From positions 689,760 through 753,759 of the forward strand of contig NZ_KB905378.1 of the NCBI RefSeq assembly GCF_000379085.1: a stretch of 64,000 nt of DNA, in the 5' to 3' direction. The stretch's first letter is position 1. The number at the start of each line of letters is the position of its first letter. The notes below the pieces were generated by a model. It was not told the DNA's origin, ran no database searches, and saw only the letters and a program-made list of their open reading frames with translations. Positions 15,656 through 24,348 of this stretch are shown piece by piece. A program made the position numbers and the translations under genes. The DNA comes from Halomicrobium katesii DSM 19301 (lineage in GTDB: Archaea; Halobacteriota; Halobacteria; Halobacteriales; Haloarculaceae).

Positions 15656-16365
15656 CGGTCCCGCTCTCGTACGCTCGCCAGCACGTCCGCCAGCGCGTCG
15701 CTCGCCGCGTCGAGCAGTGCGTCGCCCCGTTCTCGGTTCGCGTCTCTCGGATCGCCGACCGTTCCGTTCTCGCTGAACGCCTCGGTGTCGTAGGCCAGAT
15801 TCACCCCGTGTTCGAACGCGCCCCACGAGTCGGCCCCATTCGCGGCGCTCGCTTCGAGCCGATCGGTGCGCACGAGCTCCGGAGCCGTCGACAGGAGGAG
15901 GCTCGTCTCGACCGGACCGCCGTGGCCCATGTCGGGGGCGTCGACGGCGTCGAACCAGGTCAGCGGGACCGCGTAGGCCGTCCCGTCGCGGGTAACGCGA
16001 CCGCAGACTTCTCGGAGCGCGTCGACGTTGCCGCCGTGGCCGTTGACGACGACGACCCGATCCCAGCCGTGGCTGGCGAGGCTCGCGACGGTCTCGCGAA
16101 CGTAGTCCCGGAAAGTGTCCTCGCCGACCCACAGCGTCCCCGCGAAGTGACGGTGCTCCTCGGCGACGCCGACCGGAATCGCGGGCGCGACGACGACCTC
16201 GCCGTCGTAGGCCTCGGCCCCGGCTTCGGCGACGGCCTCGGCCGTGAGAACGTCGGTTCCGAGCGGGCCGTGGGGGCCGTGCTGTTCGGTGCTGCCGACC
16301 GGCAGGATTGCCAGGTCCGTGTCGAGATCCGCGGCGTCGGTCCAGGTGGCCTCGGAGAGGTGCAT
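15652..16365 (-). CDS. Creatininase family amidohydrolase (ArfB-like)
   Basis: The 237-residue enzyme has the family's metal-binding blocks in order: VGSTEQHGPHGPLGTDVL (glutamate, histidine and aspartate ligands, about 23-40), VAEEHRHFAGTL, VVNGHGGN and DMGHGGPVETSL. In archaea this family includes ArfB, which deformylates the GTP-derived pyrimidine of riboflavin and F420 synthesis. That role is likely here, since haloarchaea use archaeal riboflavin synthesis, but creatininase-like amidases with other substrates cannot be excluded. Start ATG at 16365. It converges with the DUF5790 gene. Confidence 0.82.
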   Translation of the reverse strand: MHLSEATWTDAADLDTDLAILPVGSTEQHGPHGPLGTDVLTAEAVAEAGAEAYDGEVVVAPAIPVGVAEEHRHFAGTLWVGEDTFRDYVRETVASLASHGWDRVVVVNGHGGNVDALREVCGRVTRDGTAYAVPLTWFDAVDAPDMGHGGPVETSLLLSTAPELVRTDRLEASAANGADSWGAFEHGVNLAYDTEAFSENGTVGDPRDANRERGDALLDAASDALADVLASVRERDR

Positions 16366-16420
16366 ACGCGTCCCGTGGCCGGCGAGGGAGACAAGCGTAC
16401 CGCTCTCGGCCGTCGGGAGG

Positions 16421-17031
16421 TCAGACGATCGAGCCGGGCCGGGTCCGGAAGTACTCGAAGACGAGTCCGAGGCCGACGCCGTAGACGACGTGTGCCAGCA
16501 GCGTCAGGACGGCGTAGCCGACGAGCGCGAGGCCGGACTGGCCGGTGTAAAAGCCCAGCGCGAAGCCGGTCCAGATCGCGAACCCGAAGAACGCGCCGCT
16601 GATACGGAAAGTTGTAGGTCTTTACCAGATCGACCGCACGCCGTCGTGCGGTCGACTGGGTTAACGCCTACAACCGTCCGTATGACGGGGTCCCGGCGGC
16701 CGGGCAGGTACTCCTTGAGCGAGACGTACAGCAGCGGCCAGGGAACCATCCCACCGGCGAGGAAGATGAGATAGCCCGCGAGGATCGAGGGGACCAGTTC
16801 CTCGATGCCGACGAGTTCGGTCAGCAGCGCGAACGCCGACCGTTCGAAGACGCCGAGACTCTCCGCGATGAGGAGGACGACCGTCGACAGCGCCGTCCCG
16901 ACGAGCCCCCCCGCCGCGCCGACGACGCCGTCGCCGACGATGCCGATCAGGCTGTCGAACTCCTCGGTTTCGCTCAGTTCGTCGACCGGATCGTCGACCG
17001 GATCGTCGACGCCGTGCGGTGCGTCAGCCAT
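16421..17031 (-). pseudogene. Membrane protein gene disrupted by an 80-bp fold-back element
   Basis: From the ATG at 17031 the frame encodes an acidic start and membrane helices (SLIGIVGDGVVGAAGG; VPSILAGYLIFLAGG) up to GRRDPV. At that point a palindromic 80-bp element is inserted. The open frame continues for 50 non-homologous residues and stops at 16504. If the element and one TGA copy (83 bp) are removed, the frame runs on as SGAFFGFAIWTGFALGF through more membrane helices to RTRPGSIV and a TGA at 16421-16423. The original protein was therefore about 175 residues with four or five helices. Family not recognised. Confidence 0.85.
16603..16682. mobile_element. 80-bp fold-back (MITE-like) element, copy 1
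   Basis: The sequence begins TACGGAAAGTTGTAGG and ends CCTACAACCGTCCGTA. It is almost fully self-complementary: TACGGA/TCCGTA, GTTGTAGG/CCTACAAC and CGACCGCA/TGCGGTCG arms around a short loop. It is bordered on both sides by TGA in direct orientation (16600-16602 and 16683-16685), consistent with a 3-bp target duplication. Removing 83 bp repairs the host gene's frame. No ORF is encoded, so it is non-autonomous. A related copy lies at 38635-38713. Confidence 0.85.
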
Positions 17032-17181
17032 GTCCCGTTATAGCATACCAGGAGTCAAAAATCTCCCGAAGGTGTTCGGCAAGCAACTGGTTCGAATGCT
17101 GGGACCGGCCGTGCGGGCGGCGAGGCGGTCGTTGGGGCGCGCTCGCCCCGGTTGTGGAGTGTTCCCGGCGGCGACGCGTTC

Positions 17182-18384
17182 CTACTCCGGAACGTCCCCG
17201 ATGGCGACGAGGCCGTCGCTGCTGCTGGTCGCGAAGAACACGGCCCCGTCGGCGAGGCTCGGCGGGATCGAGGGCGTGTGGAAGCCGTCAATCACGTAGT
17301 CCCAGCGCGCCTCGCCCGTCTCGCGGTCGAACGCGGTGATCGTCCGGTCGGTGGACTCGCCGCCGTCGGCCATCGCGACCACGGTCTCGGTCCCGACCGA
17401 GCAGCCGGCGGTGTACACCCACTCGTCGTACTGCCACCGCGTCGTTCCGTCGGCGATGTCGACGGCGGTGAGTCCGTCGTCGCTGGTCACGAACGCGGTC
17501 CCGCCGTCGGTAGCGACCGTCGCGTCGAAGGTCGTCCCGTCGTAGTCGAACGAGTGGCGTTCGCCGCGGCGGTCGCCCGTCTCCCGGTCGTGGACGACGA
17601 GCGTCCGGTCGTCGACGACGAGGACGCCGCGGTCGGTCACGACCGGCGCGCTCGGGGACCGGCCGTCGAGCGAGCGCGTCCAGCGGACCGATCCGTCGGC
17701 GAGCGCGAGCGCGGCGAGAGTGGCCGCCCCGTCGACGCTGCCGACGGCGTAGACCGTCCCGTCGGCGATGGCAGGTGTGACCCGCTGGCCCGGCAGTTCG
17801 GGCGCTTTCCAGCGCTGTTGTCCCTCCGCCGCCTCGAACGCCCTGAGACCGTCGGCGTACGAGACGACGATCGTCCCCGTCGAGCGGTCGACGGCCAGCA
17901 GTTCGGTGAACCGCTCGTCGAAGCTCTCGTTCGGGCGTCGCCAGTCGACGGTGCCGTCCCGTGTATCGAGGGCGACGAGTCCGGAGCCGTGTGCGACGAT
18001 AAACCGGCCGTCGACGAGGGCGCGCCCGTGACGACCCTCCCTGTCGAGCGTCGTTCGCCACCGTTCGCTGCCGTCCCGTGCGTCGAGCGCGATGGCGCTA
18101 CCGTCGTTGCTGGGGTCGAAGTTCGTGGTGTAGATCGTCCCGTCGACGATCACGGGGTCCCAGCGCGTGAACGCCGCCGATGTCCAGGCGTGGCTCGCCC
18201 GCGAGGGCGCGGCGACATCCGGGGCGAACGTGTTGGCCGCGTCGGCCCCGTGCTGTGTCCAGGAGCCGCCGGGGACCTCCGGCAGTGGCGTGTTCCCCCC
18301 GCTCGTCCACGGAAGCGAGGACAGGCACCCAGAGAGGGCCGCCGTGCCGGCACAGGTCGTCGTCAGGAACGTCCGTCGATCCAT
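17182..18384 (-). CDS. PQQ-repeat beta-propeller lipoprotein
   Basis: The 400-residue protein begins MDRRTFLTTTCAGTAALSGC, a twin-arginine signal ending in a lipobox, so it is probably lipid-anchored outside the cell. The rest consists of seven or so PQQ-like propeller blades, each with an ALDxRDGSxRW or similar AxDxxTGxxRW turn (ALDARDGSERWRTTLD, ALDTRDGTVDWRRP, AFDRETGEARWDYV). Family members either bind PQQ as alcohol dehydrogenases or, like BamB, act as scaffolds. The calcium and catalytic aspartates of dehydrogenases are not evident, so a binding or scaffold role is more likely. Confidence 0.88.
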   Translation of the reverse strand: MDRRTFLTTTCAGTAALSGCLSSLPWTSGGNTPLPEVPGGSWTQHGADAANTFAPDVAAPSRASHAWTSAAFTRWDPVIVDGTIYTTNFDPSNDGSAIALDARDGSERWRTTLDREGRHGRALVDGRFIVAHGSGLVALDTRDGTVDWRRPNESFDERFTELLAVDRSTGTIVVSYADGLRAFEAAEGQQRWKAPELPGQRVTPAIADGTVYAVGSVDGAATLAALALADGSVRWTRSLDGRSPSAPVVTDRGVLVVDDRTLVVHDRETGDRRGERHSFDYDGTTFDATVATDGGTAFVTSDDGLTAVDIADGTTRWQYDEWVYTAGCSVGTETVVAMADGGESTDRTITAFDRETGEARWDYVIDGFHTPSIPPSLADGAVFFATSSSDGLVAIGDVPE

Positions 18385-18395
18385 ACTAGCGCTTG

Positions 18396-18412
18396 AAATA
18401 ATATTTTGATAA
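18396..18412 (-). promoter_or_regulatory. AT-rich promoter of the PQQ-propeller gene
   Basis: The stretch AATAATATTTTGATAAA just upstream of the ATG at 18384 is by far the most AT-rich sequence in this neighbourhood and contains several possible TATA cores. Confidence 0.45.
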
Positions 18413-18465
18413 ATCCAGCGGAACCGAGCGACCGAGCCGCGACGGCGGGCGGCGCAGCGTGGCGC

Positions 18466-19002
18466 TCACAGCGTCTTCTCGAAGTGGATCAGCTCGTACT
18501 CGCCCTGGGTCGAGCGGTCGACCTCGCGATAGCCCGCAGCGGGGTAGAACCGCGCCGCCGCTTCCTGACGGACGGCCGTCGTCGCCAGCAGCGTCTCGAA
18601 ACCCAGCTGGGCGGCCCGGCCTTCGAGTGTCGCCAGCAGGTCCCGGCCGTGGCCACGGCCCTGCATCGGCGGGGCGACGCGCATCCGATGGAGTTCGCCA
18701 GCGCCGGGGACCGTCCGCTCGTCGTCGTGGCCCGACTCCGAGGGCAAGATCCCGCCCATCGCGACCACCGGCCCGTCGAACGTCTCGGGGACGGCGGCGT
18801 CGCTCTCGTCCTCGCCGTCCCCGATACCGACCAGAAACTCCCCGCCCACGTCGAGGTACTGGGTCTCGATCTCCCGGAGGTCGTCGGTGCCGGGCACGTC
18901 TGCCGGATCGGTGCCGGCGACACGCATCGCCCACTCGTGGAGCTCCCAGACGGCGTGGGCGTCTCGCGGGTCGTACCGTCGGAGGGTCAGCTCGCTCGCC
19001 AT
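18466..19002 (-). CDS. GNAT family N-acetyltransferase
   Basis: From the ATG at 19002 the protein has 178 residues. The acetyl-CoA site is clear: LHRMRVAPPMQGRGHGRDLLATLE, where the Q/R-x-x-G-x-G/A signature is QGRGHG near residue 118. The closing helix and strand (ARFYPAAGYREVDR) complete the GNAT fold. An acidic insertion (DGEDESDAA) is a halophilic loop. Substrate is unknown. The frame is open 28 codons further upstream, but those residues lack coding character. Confidence 0.85.
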   Translation of the reverse strand: MASELTLRRYDPRDAHAVWELHEWAMRVAGTDPADVPGTDDLREIETQYLDVGGEFLVGIGDGEDESDAAVPETFDGPVVAMGGILPSESGHDDERTVPGAGELHRMRVAPPMQGRGHGRDLLATLEGRAAQLGFETLLATTAVRQEAAARFYPAAGYREVDRSTQGEYELIHFEKTL

Positions 19003-19142
19003 CGCTCTGTCCGGGAGTGTTCGGCCAGTGGCTTCAGAGTGCCGCCCGGCGCTGGCCAGTGATTCACTGCGCGCCCAACAACGCACACAAACGGACGTGC
19101 GGTGTCCGAAGCCACTTCCGGGTGCCCGTCGAAGTGAGATCG

Positions 19143-20162
19143 ATGTCAGACACCAACCGCGTCTTCTTGCTTGCGGAGCGACCCGACGGACGACCGGACG
19201 AGGACACCTTCGAGCTGGCAGAGCGCGACGTACCGACGCCAGGCCCCGGCGAAGCGCTCGTCCGGACGCTGTACCTCTCGGTCGACCCCTACATGCGCGG
19301 TCGGATGGACGCCCGCGAGTCCTACGCCGATCCGTGGGGCGTCGGCGATCCGATGGAGGCCGCCGTCGTCGGGGAAGTCGTCGAGTCCAACGGCGCGGGC
19401 CTCGAAGCGGGGACCGTCGTCACGGGTGAACTCGAATGGGCCGACTACGCAACCGCGCCGGGGACGGAGCTGTACCCCATCGACCCCGAGCTGGCCCCGA
19501 TCTCGACGGCGCTGGGCGTGCTGGGCATGCCCGGCCGCACGGCGTACTTCGGGACCAAGGAGATCGCACAGCCGACCGCGGGCGACACGTTCGTCGTCAG
19601 CGGCGCGGCGGGCGCGGTCGGCTCGGTCGCCGGCCAGATCGCGGGACTCCAGGGCGCTGACGTGGTCGGCTTCGCCGGCTCCGACGAGAAGGTCCAGTTC
19701 CTCGAAGACGAACTCGGCTTCGACGCCGGCATCAACTACAAGACGACCGACGACTACGGGGCGGCACTCGACGAGGCGGCCCCCGGCGGCGTCGACGCCT
19801 ACTTCGACAACGTCGGCGGCCCGATCACCGACGCCGTCTTCACACGGCTCAACGTCGACGCCCGCGTCGCCGTCTGTGGACAGATCTCACAGTACAACGC
19901 GACCGAGCTCCCGACCGGCCCGCGCAAGCTGGCGACGCTGGTCGAGACGCGCGCCACCGTCGAAGGGTTCCTCGTCGGCGACTTCCAGCCGCGCTTCGAG
20001 GCCGCGACCCGCCAGCTTGGCGAGTGGGTCCAGCGCGGCCAGGTCCAGTACCGCGAGACCGTCACCGAGGGCCTGGAGAACGCCCCCGACGCCTTCCTGG
20101 GCCTCTTCGAGGGCGAGAACATCGGCAAGCAGCTGGTGAAGGTCGCCGACCGGGACGAGTAG
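19143..20162 (+). CDS. Zinc-free MDR NADP-dependent oxidoreductase (prostaglandin-reductase/CurA-like)
   Basis: The 339-residue protein opens NRVFLLAERPDGRPDEDTFEL and carries SVDPYMRGRMDARESYADPW, the signature of the leukotriene B4 dehydrogenase/CurA branch of medium-chain reductases. The cofactor site is VVSGAAGAVGSVAGQIA near residue 150, and YFDNVGGPITDAVF follows. Zinc-binding cysteines are absent, as in the family. It should reduce alpha,beta-unsaturated ketones or quinones with NADPH. ATG at 19143 follows the divergent GNAT gene by about 140 bp. Confidence 0.88.
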   Translation: MSDTNRVFLLAERPDGRPDEDTFELAERDVPTPGPGEALVRTLYLSVDPYMRGRMDARESYADPWGVGDPMEAAVVGEVVESNGAGLEAGTVVTGELEWADYATAPGTELYPIDPELAPISTALGVLGMPGRTAYFGTKEIAQPTAGDTFVVSGAAGAVGSVAGQIAGLQGADVVGFAGSDEKVQFLEDELGFDAGINYKTTDDYGAALDEAAPGGVDAYFDNVGGPITDAVFTRLNVDARVAVCGQISQYNATELPTGPRKLATLVETRATVEGFLVGDFQPRFEAATRQLGEWVQRGQVQYRETVTEGLENAPDAFLGLFEGENIGKQLVKVADRDE

Positions 20163-20267
20163 ATCACACGACTGGCAGTCCATCTGTGACGGCGGCAGTG
20201 CCAGTCCCGACGACCCGGTCCCGTGGGGACCCCCACGCTCTTTCGGGAGTGGCACGTAGGCGAGATC

Positions 20268-20852
20268 ATGTTGCAAGGAGCGACGCCGGAGCCGACCTCC
20301 CAGCCGTCGACGGTGGCGATTATCGACGAGTTCGTCGACGACATCCTCGCGTCGATTCCGCGGCTGCTGTCGGGACTGCTCTTTCTCGTGCTCGCGTACC
20401 TGACGATCAAGCTCGTGCTGGCGGTCGTCCGGTCGGTCGTCGATCGGCTCTACCGGGACGAGGAGCAGCTCGTCGTCGACCTCGTGGTCACCGTCGTCGG
20501 GATCTTCCTGTGGTTCGGCGCGACACTGGGGCTCCTGAAGGTCGTGGGACTCGGCGACGTGGCCGCCAGCCTCGGCACCGCCAGCGGGTTCATCGGACTG
20601 GGCGTCGCGTTCGCGCTCAAGGAGATGATCGCCGACACGGTCGCGGGGGTGTACCTCCTGCAAGACGAGGACTTCTCGGAGGGGGACCGCGTCGAGACCG
20701 CGTCGGTGACGGGCCGACTCGTGAGTATCGACCTCCGGAAGACCCGGATCGAGACCGGCGAGGGGAACCTCGTGGTCGTCGCCAACCGCGACGTCGAGAA
20801 GCGCTGGACGCGCCACGCTCGGGCCGACGAGGCCGCCGAAACGGACGCCTGA
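20268..20852 (+). CDS. Small MscS-type mechanosensitive channel protein
   Basis: The 194-residue protein has an N-terminal amphipathic segment, two or three membrane helices (LLSGLLFLVLAYLTIKLVL; LVVTVVGIFLWFGATLGLLKVVGL) and the MscS pore helix ASLGTASGFIGLGVAFALKEMI. The beta domain follows (DEDFSEGDRVETASVTGRLVSIDLRKTRIET). The C-terminal alpha/beta vestibule of full MscS is missing, so this is a minimal channel. It should release solutes on hypo-osmotic shock. ATG at 20268 is taken over an in-frame start at 20223 because the added residues are not hydrophobic or conserved. Confidence 0.85.
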   Translation: MLQGATPEPTSQPSTVAIIDEFVDDILASIPRLLSGLLFLVLAYLTIKLVLAVVRSVVDRLYRDEEQLVVDLVVTVVGIFLWFGATLGLLKVVGLGDVAASLGTASGFIGLGVAFALKEMIADTVAGVYLLQDEDFSEGDRVETASVTGRLVSIDLRKTRIETGEGNLVVVANRDVEKRWTRHARADEAAETDA

Positions 20853-20906
20853 CTGCGGCAGTGGCGCGGGAGTTCGGCCGAGAACGGGAGAGGGCGGACG
20901 GAGCGG

Positions 20907-21593
20907 CTACTCGAAGTGCGATTCGGCGTCGGCTTTCGCCCGATCGACGACGAACGCCTCGGCCTGGGTCATCGCCCGCAGCGCCTCGTCGGTGTAGTCG
21001 ACCGTGATCGACGGGAGCGCGCGTGCCAGCCCGCCAAGCAGGTCGCCGGGGTCGATGTCGATGGTCAGTGCGTAGGCCTCGGGCGAGGCGTGCAGCGGCT
21101 CGGTGAAGGCAAACTGGGCGTCGATCAGGTCGGTCGTCGCCTCCCAGTCGTAGGCGGTCGCCGCGGCGGCCCACAGCGAGTCAGCGTCCGCGGCGACCAG
21201 GGGCGCGACGGCGTCGCCCATGCGTCGCTGGCGAGCCAGCAGCGTCTCGCGGAGCTCGCCTTTGCGGTCCGGTGGGACGTCGGACCGGAGTGCGTTCCAG
21301 TAGAGGTCGCGGGCCAGAATCTCGTCGGCGAAGGCCTCGAAGTCGTCGTCACTGGCGGCATAGGAGAGGACCGCGTCGAACTGGTGGAGGATCGCGTCTC
21401 GGTAGGACTGCAGTTCTGGCTGGACGATCTTCCGGTCGACCGTTTCGCTGTGCGAGAGGAGGCGATCGATCACCGCCCCCTCCGGACCGGTGGCGCTGCG
21501 CAGCGCCCGCGAAATGCTGAAGGCGTCGCTGGTCTCGCTGGCCAGTCCGTTGACGTACCGCTCGAACCCGTCCCTGACGGCAGCGCGTGTCAC
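20907..21593 (-). CDS. Conserved-looking haloarchaeal protein of unknown function
   Basis: The 228-residue product is mostly helical with acidic surface composition, no signal peptide and no membrane helix. Segments such as ESYAASDDDFEAFADEILARDLYWNAL and LPSITVDYTDEALRAMTQAEAFVV look like a globular fold. I recognise no family. The gene converges with the MscS gene and is divergent from the archaeosine operon. Codon use agrees with a real gene, with G/C-rich third positions throughout. Confidence 0.7.
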   Translation of the reverse strand: MTRAAVRDGFERYVNGLASETSDAFSISRALRSATGPEGAVIDRLLSHSETVDRKIVQPELQSYRDAILHQFDAVLSYAASDDDFEAFADEILARDLYWNALRSDVPPDRKGELRETLLARQRRMGDAVAPLVAADADSLWAAAATAYDWEATTDLIDAQFAFTEPLHASPEAYALTIDIDPGDLLGGLARALPSITVDYTDEALRAMTQAEAFVVDRAKADAESHFE

Positions 21594-21641
21594 GTCTTCC
21601 CGTGAGGGCCGGATCCCCCTATCGGTTTCGACGGTTCGGAC

Positions 21642-21650
21642 GTTTTAAGC
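21642..21650 (+). promoter_or_regulatory. TATA-like promoter of the archaeosine operon
   Basis: GTTTTAAGC lies 25-30 bp upstream of the queD ATG at 21673, the position expected for a leaderless transcript. It is the only AT-rich stretch between the divergent genes. Confidence 0.6.
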
Positions 21651-21672
21651 ACCCCCAGAGTAATACCCAGGT

Positions 21673-22128
21673 ATGGCTGAAGGATTATCGACCGAGCGGT
21701 CGGACGCGATCGCCGACGCGGGCGAGCGAGAACTCGTCGTCGGCGGCGACCGTCCCATCCGGATCAGCACGGGCCACCGTATCATGCACCACGACGGGAA
21801 GTGCAGTCGGCCCCACGGCCACAACTACGAGGTGACGGTCCGGGTGACCGGAGCGCTCACGGCGGAGGGGTGGGTCGTCGACAAGGGCGACGTGACCGAC
21901 GCCATCGACGAGTGGGACCACCGCTTCCTCGTCGAAGCGGGCGATCCCCTCGTCGACGCCTTCGAGCGCAGCGGCGACGGCGACGCGCTGGTCGTGCTCG
22001 ACCACCCGCCGACAGCAGAAGTGATGGCGATCGTCCTCGAAGAGCGACTCGCTGAATCACTTCCGGACACCGTCAGCGACGTGGGAGTGACCGTCCGCGA
22101 GACGGGCGAACTCGCAGCGGGGCCGTAG
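21673..22128 (+). CDS. queD: 6-carboxy-5,6,7,8-tetrahydropterin synthase
   Basis: The 151-residue enzyme converts dihydroneopterin triphosphate to 6-carboxytetrahydropterin, the first committed step toward preQ0. Zinc-binding histidines are in GHRIMHH and PHGHNYEVTVRV; the catalytic cysteine is in GKCSRPHGH, and the aspartate-histidine of EWDHRFLVEAGD lies downstream. Size fits PTPS/QueD. It is the first gene of queD-queE-folE-queC, directly abutting queE with no spacer. The product supplies 7-deazaguanine for archaeosine at tRNA position 15. Confidence 0.93.
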   Translation: MAEGLSTERSDAIADAGERELVVGGDRPIRISTGHRIMHHDGKCSRPHGHNYEVTVRVTGALTAEGWVVDKGDVTDAIDEWDHRFLVEAGDPLVDAFERSGDGDALVVLDHPPTAEVMAIVLEERLAESLPDTVSDVGVTVRETGELAAGP

Positions 22129-22905
22129 ATGCCCGTCGACGCCGACCCGGTCGCGGAGCGAGCGGCCGAGACGCCGCCAGAGGCCGACGCCCTACCGATC
22201 AACGAGCTGTTTCACTCGCTCCAGGGCGAGGGGAAGCTGGCGGGGGTCCCGTCGGTGTTCGTCCGGACGAGTGGCTGTAACCTCCGGTGTTGGTTCTGTG
22301 ACTCCTATCACACCTCCTGGGAGCCCAGCCACGCCTGGCTGACGATCGACGAGATCGTCGCCGAGATCGAGGGCTACGAGGCCGACCACGTCGTGGTGAC
22401 CGGCGGCGAGCCGCTGATCCACGAGGAGACCGTCGACCTGCTGGAGCGACTCGACGAACGAGGCTACCACACCACCGTCGAGACCAACGGGACCGTCGCC
22501 GTCGACGCGCCGATCGACCTGGCGAGTGTCAGTCCGAAGCTGGCGTCCTCGACGCCGACGCCCGAGCGGGACCCGACCGGCGAGGGCGACTGGGAGCGAC
22601 GCCACGAGCAGCGCCGCCTCGACCACGAGGCGCTGGCGACGCTCGTCGAGCGCTACCCGACCCAGCTGAAGTTCGTCGTCACCGGTCCCGACGACGTGGC
22701 GGAGATCGACCGGACGGTCGAGGAGCTTCGAGAGCGAACCGAGACGACGATCGACGACGCAGACGTGCTGTTGATGCCCGAGGGGCAGACGCGTTCGGAT
22801 CTCGACGAGACGCGCGGGGTCGTGGCCGACCTCGCGCTGGAACACGGCTACCGATACACGCCGCGACTCCACGTCGACCTCTGGAACGACGCCCCGGGCA
22901 CCTGA
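22129..22905 (+). CDS. queE: 7-carboxy-7-deazaguanine synthase (radical SAM)
   Basis: The 258-residue enzyme carries the QueE radical-SAM cluster site SGCNLRCWFCDSYHT, a C-x3-C-x2-C motif near residue 50, and the SAM-binding VTGGEPLIHEE. It begins LPINELFHSLQGEGKLAGVPSVF, as is usual for QueE. The enzyme rearranges 6-carboxytetrahydropterin to 7-carboxy-7-deazaguanine. Start ATG at 22129 immediately follows the queD stop, so translation is probably coupled. folE begins nine bases after its stop. Confidence 0.94.
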   Translation: MPVDADPVAERAAETPPEADALPINELFHSLQGEGKLAGVPSVFVRTSGCNLRCWFCDSYHTSWEPSHAWLTIDEIVAEIEGYEADHVVVTGGEPLIHEETVDLLERLDERGYHTTVETNGTVAVDAPIDLASVSPKLASSTPTPERDPTGEGDWERRHEQRRLDHEALATLVERYPTQLKFVVTGPDDVAEIDRTVEELRERTETTIDDADVLLMPEGQTRSDLDETRGVVADLALEHGYRYTPRLHVDLWNDAPGT

Positions 22906-22913
22906 GACACATC

Positions 22914-23540
22914 ATGACCGACGAGACAACGATGGAGGACGCGACCGAGGCAGCGAACGCCCCGGCCGCAGTCCCCGACGGCGAGGGTATCGACTGGGAG
23001 AAAGCACAGGAAGGCACCCGCCTCCTGCTGGAATCGATGGGCGAGGACCCGACCGCGGACGGCCTCGAAGCCACCTGGCAGCGCCGGGTGCCCGCACTGT
23101 TCGAGACGTTCAGCGAGGCCAACCGCGAGGCCGAGAAGCCGACGATGCGGACCTTCGAAGCCGATCAGGAGGGACTGGTCGTCAAGACCGGTATCCCGGT
23201 GTATAGCCTCTGTGAGCACCACCTGCTGCCCTACCACGGGACGGCACACGTCGCCTACCGACCGGACGAGCGGGTCGTCGGCCTCTCGAAGCTGGTCCGG
23301 TACGTCCGCTGGCAGGGCCGCAAGCCCTCGATGCAGGAACGCCTGACGCGCGACATCGCCGACGGACTGGCGGCAGAACTGGACGCGGCGGCCGTGCTGG
23401 TCGAAATCGAGGCCACCCACATGTGCGAGGCCATGCGCGGCGTCGAGACCGCGACCACGACGACGACCCGCTCGGTCGTCGGATCGCCGACGACGACCGA
23501 ACGCGAACGCTTCACCGACGCCGTCAAGAAACATGAGTGA
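22914..23540 (+). CDS. folE: GTP cyclohydrolase I
   Basis: The 208-residue enzyme opens the GTP imidazole ring to form dihydroneopterin triphosphate, the substrate of QueD, so it feeds the same pathway. Zinc ligands are the C and H of YSLCEHHLLPYHG and the cysteine in ATHMCEAMRG. VGLSKLVRYVRW and PSMQERLT complete the type IA signature. The first 35 residues are acidic and poorly conserved. Its presence inside the operon removes dependence on an unlinked folate-type gene. It overlaps queC by eight bases. Confidence 0.92.
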   Translation: MTDETTMEDATEAANAPAAVPDGEGIDWEKAQEGTRLLLESMGEDPTADGLEATWQRRVPALFETFSEANREAEKPTMRTFEADQEGLVVKTGIPVYSLCEHHLLPYHGTAHVAYRPDERVVGLSKLVRYVRWQGRKPSMQERLTRDIADGLAAELDAAAVLVEIEATHMCEAMRGVETATTTTTRSVVGSPTTTERERFTDAVKKHE

Positions 23541-24348
23541 CGAACGATCCGCCGCCGCCGACGCACCGAGCGGCGACGACCAGTCGGCCGCGGACGGCCC
23601 GACCACCGACGCCCCACAGACGACTGACGACCCCGATTCGGCGGACGACTCGCCGACGGCCGACAGCGCCGTGATCCTCGCCTCCGGCGGGATGGACAGC
23701 GCGACAGCGGCATACGAGGCCATAGATCGGGGGTACGAGGCGCTGTACCTCCTGCACACGAGCTACGGCCAGGCGACCGAAGAGACCGAGCGCGCGTGTG
23801 CCCAGGCGCTGGCCGACCACGTCGACGCGGCCGACTTCCTCCACGTCGAGACCGGCCACCTCGCACAGATCGGGGCCTCCTCGCTGACCGACGAAGAGAT
23901 GGCCGTGGCCGACGCCGATCTGGACAGCGACGAGATCCCGACCTCCTACGTCCCCTTCCGGAACGCGAACCTCCTGTCGATGGCCGTCTCCTACGCCGAG
24001 GCCAACGACTGCTCGGCGATCTTCATCGGCGCACACAGCGAGGACTTCTCGGGATACCCCGACTGCCGCCCGCAGTTCTTCGAGGCGTTCCAGCGGGTGA
24101 TCGACGCCGGGACGAAACCCGAGACCGAGATCGAACTGGTCGCGCCCTTCGTCGAGTGGTCCAAGACCGACATCGCCGAGCGCGGACTCGAACTCGGAGT
24201 GCCCTACGAGGACACCTGGAGTTGCTACCGCGAGTCCCCGCCGGCCTGTGGCACCTGTGACGCCTGCGCCTTCCGGCTCCAGGCCTTCCAGAACCTTGGC
24301 GAGCGCGACCCCGTCGAGTACGCCGAGCGGCCCGACTACACGGAGTAG
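23533..24348 (+). CDS. queC: 7-cyano-7-deazaguanine (preQ0) synthase
   Basis: The 271-residue protein forms preQ0 from 7-carboxy-7-deazaguanine, ammonia and ATP. After a 50-residue acidic leader comes the PP-loop ILASGGMDSATAAYEA. Near the C-terminus CYRESPPACGTCDACAFR gives four zinc cysteines. FRNANLLSMAVSYAE and SEDFSGYPDCR are further family blocks. The leader is unusually long compared with bacterial QueC and may be a halophilic extension. It is the last gene of the operon. Confidence 0.94.
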   Translation: MSDERSAAADAPSGDDQSAADGPTTDAPQTTDDPDSADDSPTADSAVILASGGMDSATAAYEAIDRGYEALYLLHTSYGQATEETERACAQALADHVDAADFLHVETGHLAQIGASSLTDEEMAVADADLDSDEIPTSYVPFRNANLLSMAVSYAEANDCSAIFIGAHSEDFSGYPDCRPQFFEAFQRVIDAGTKPETEIELVAPFVEWSKTDIAERGLELGVPYEDTWSCYRESPPACGTCDACAFRLQAFQNLGERDPVEYAERPDYTE

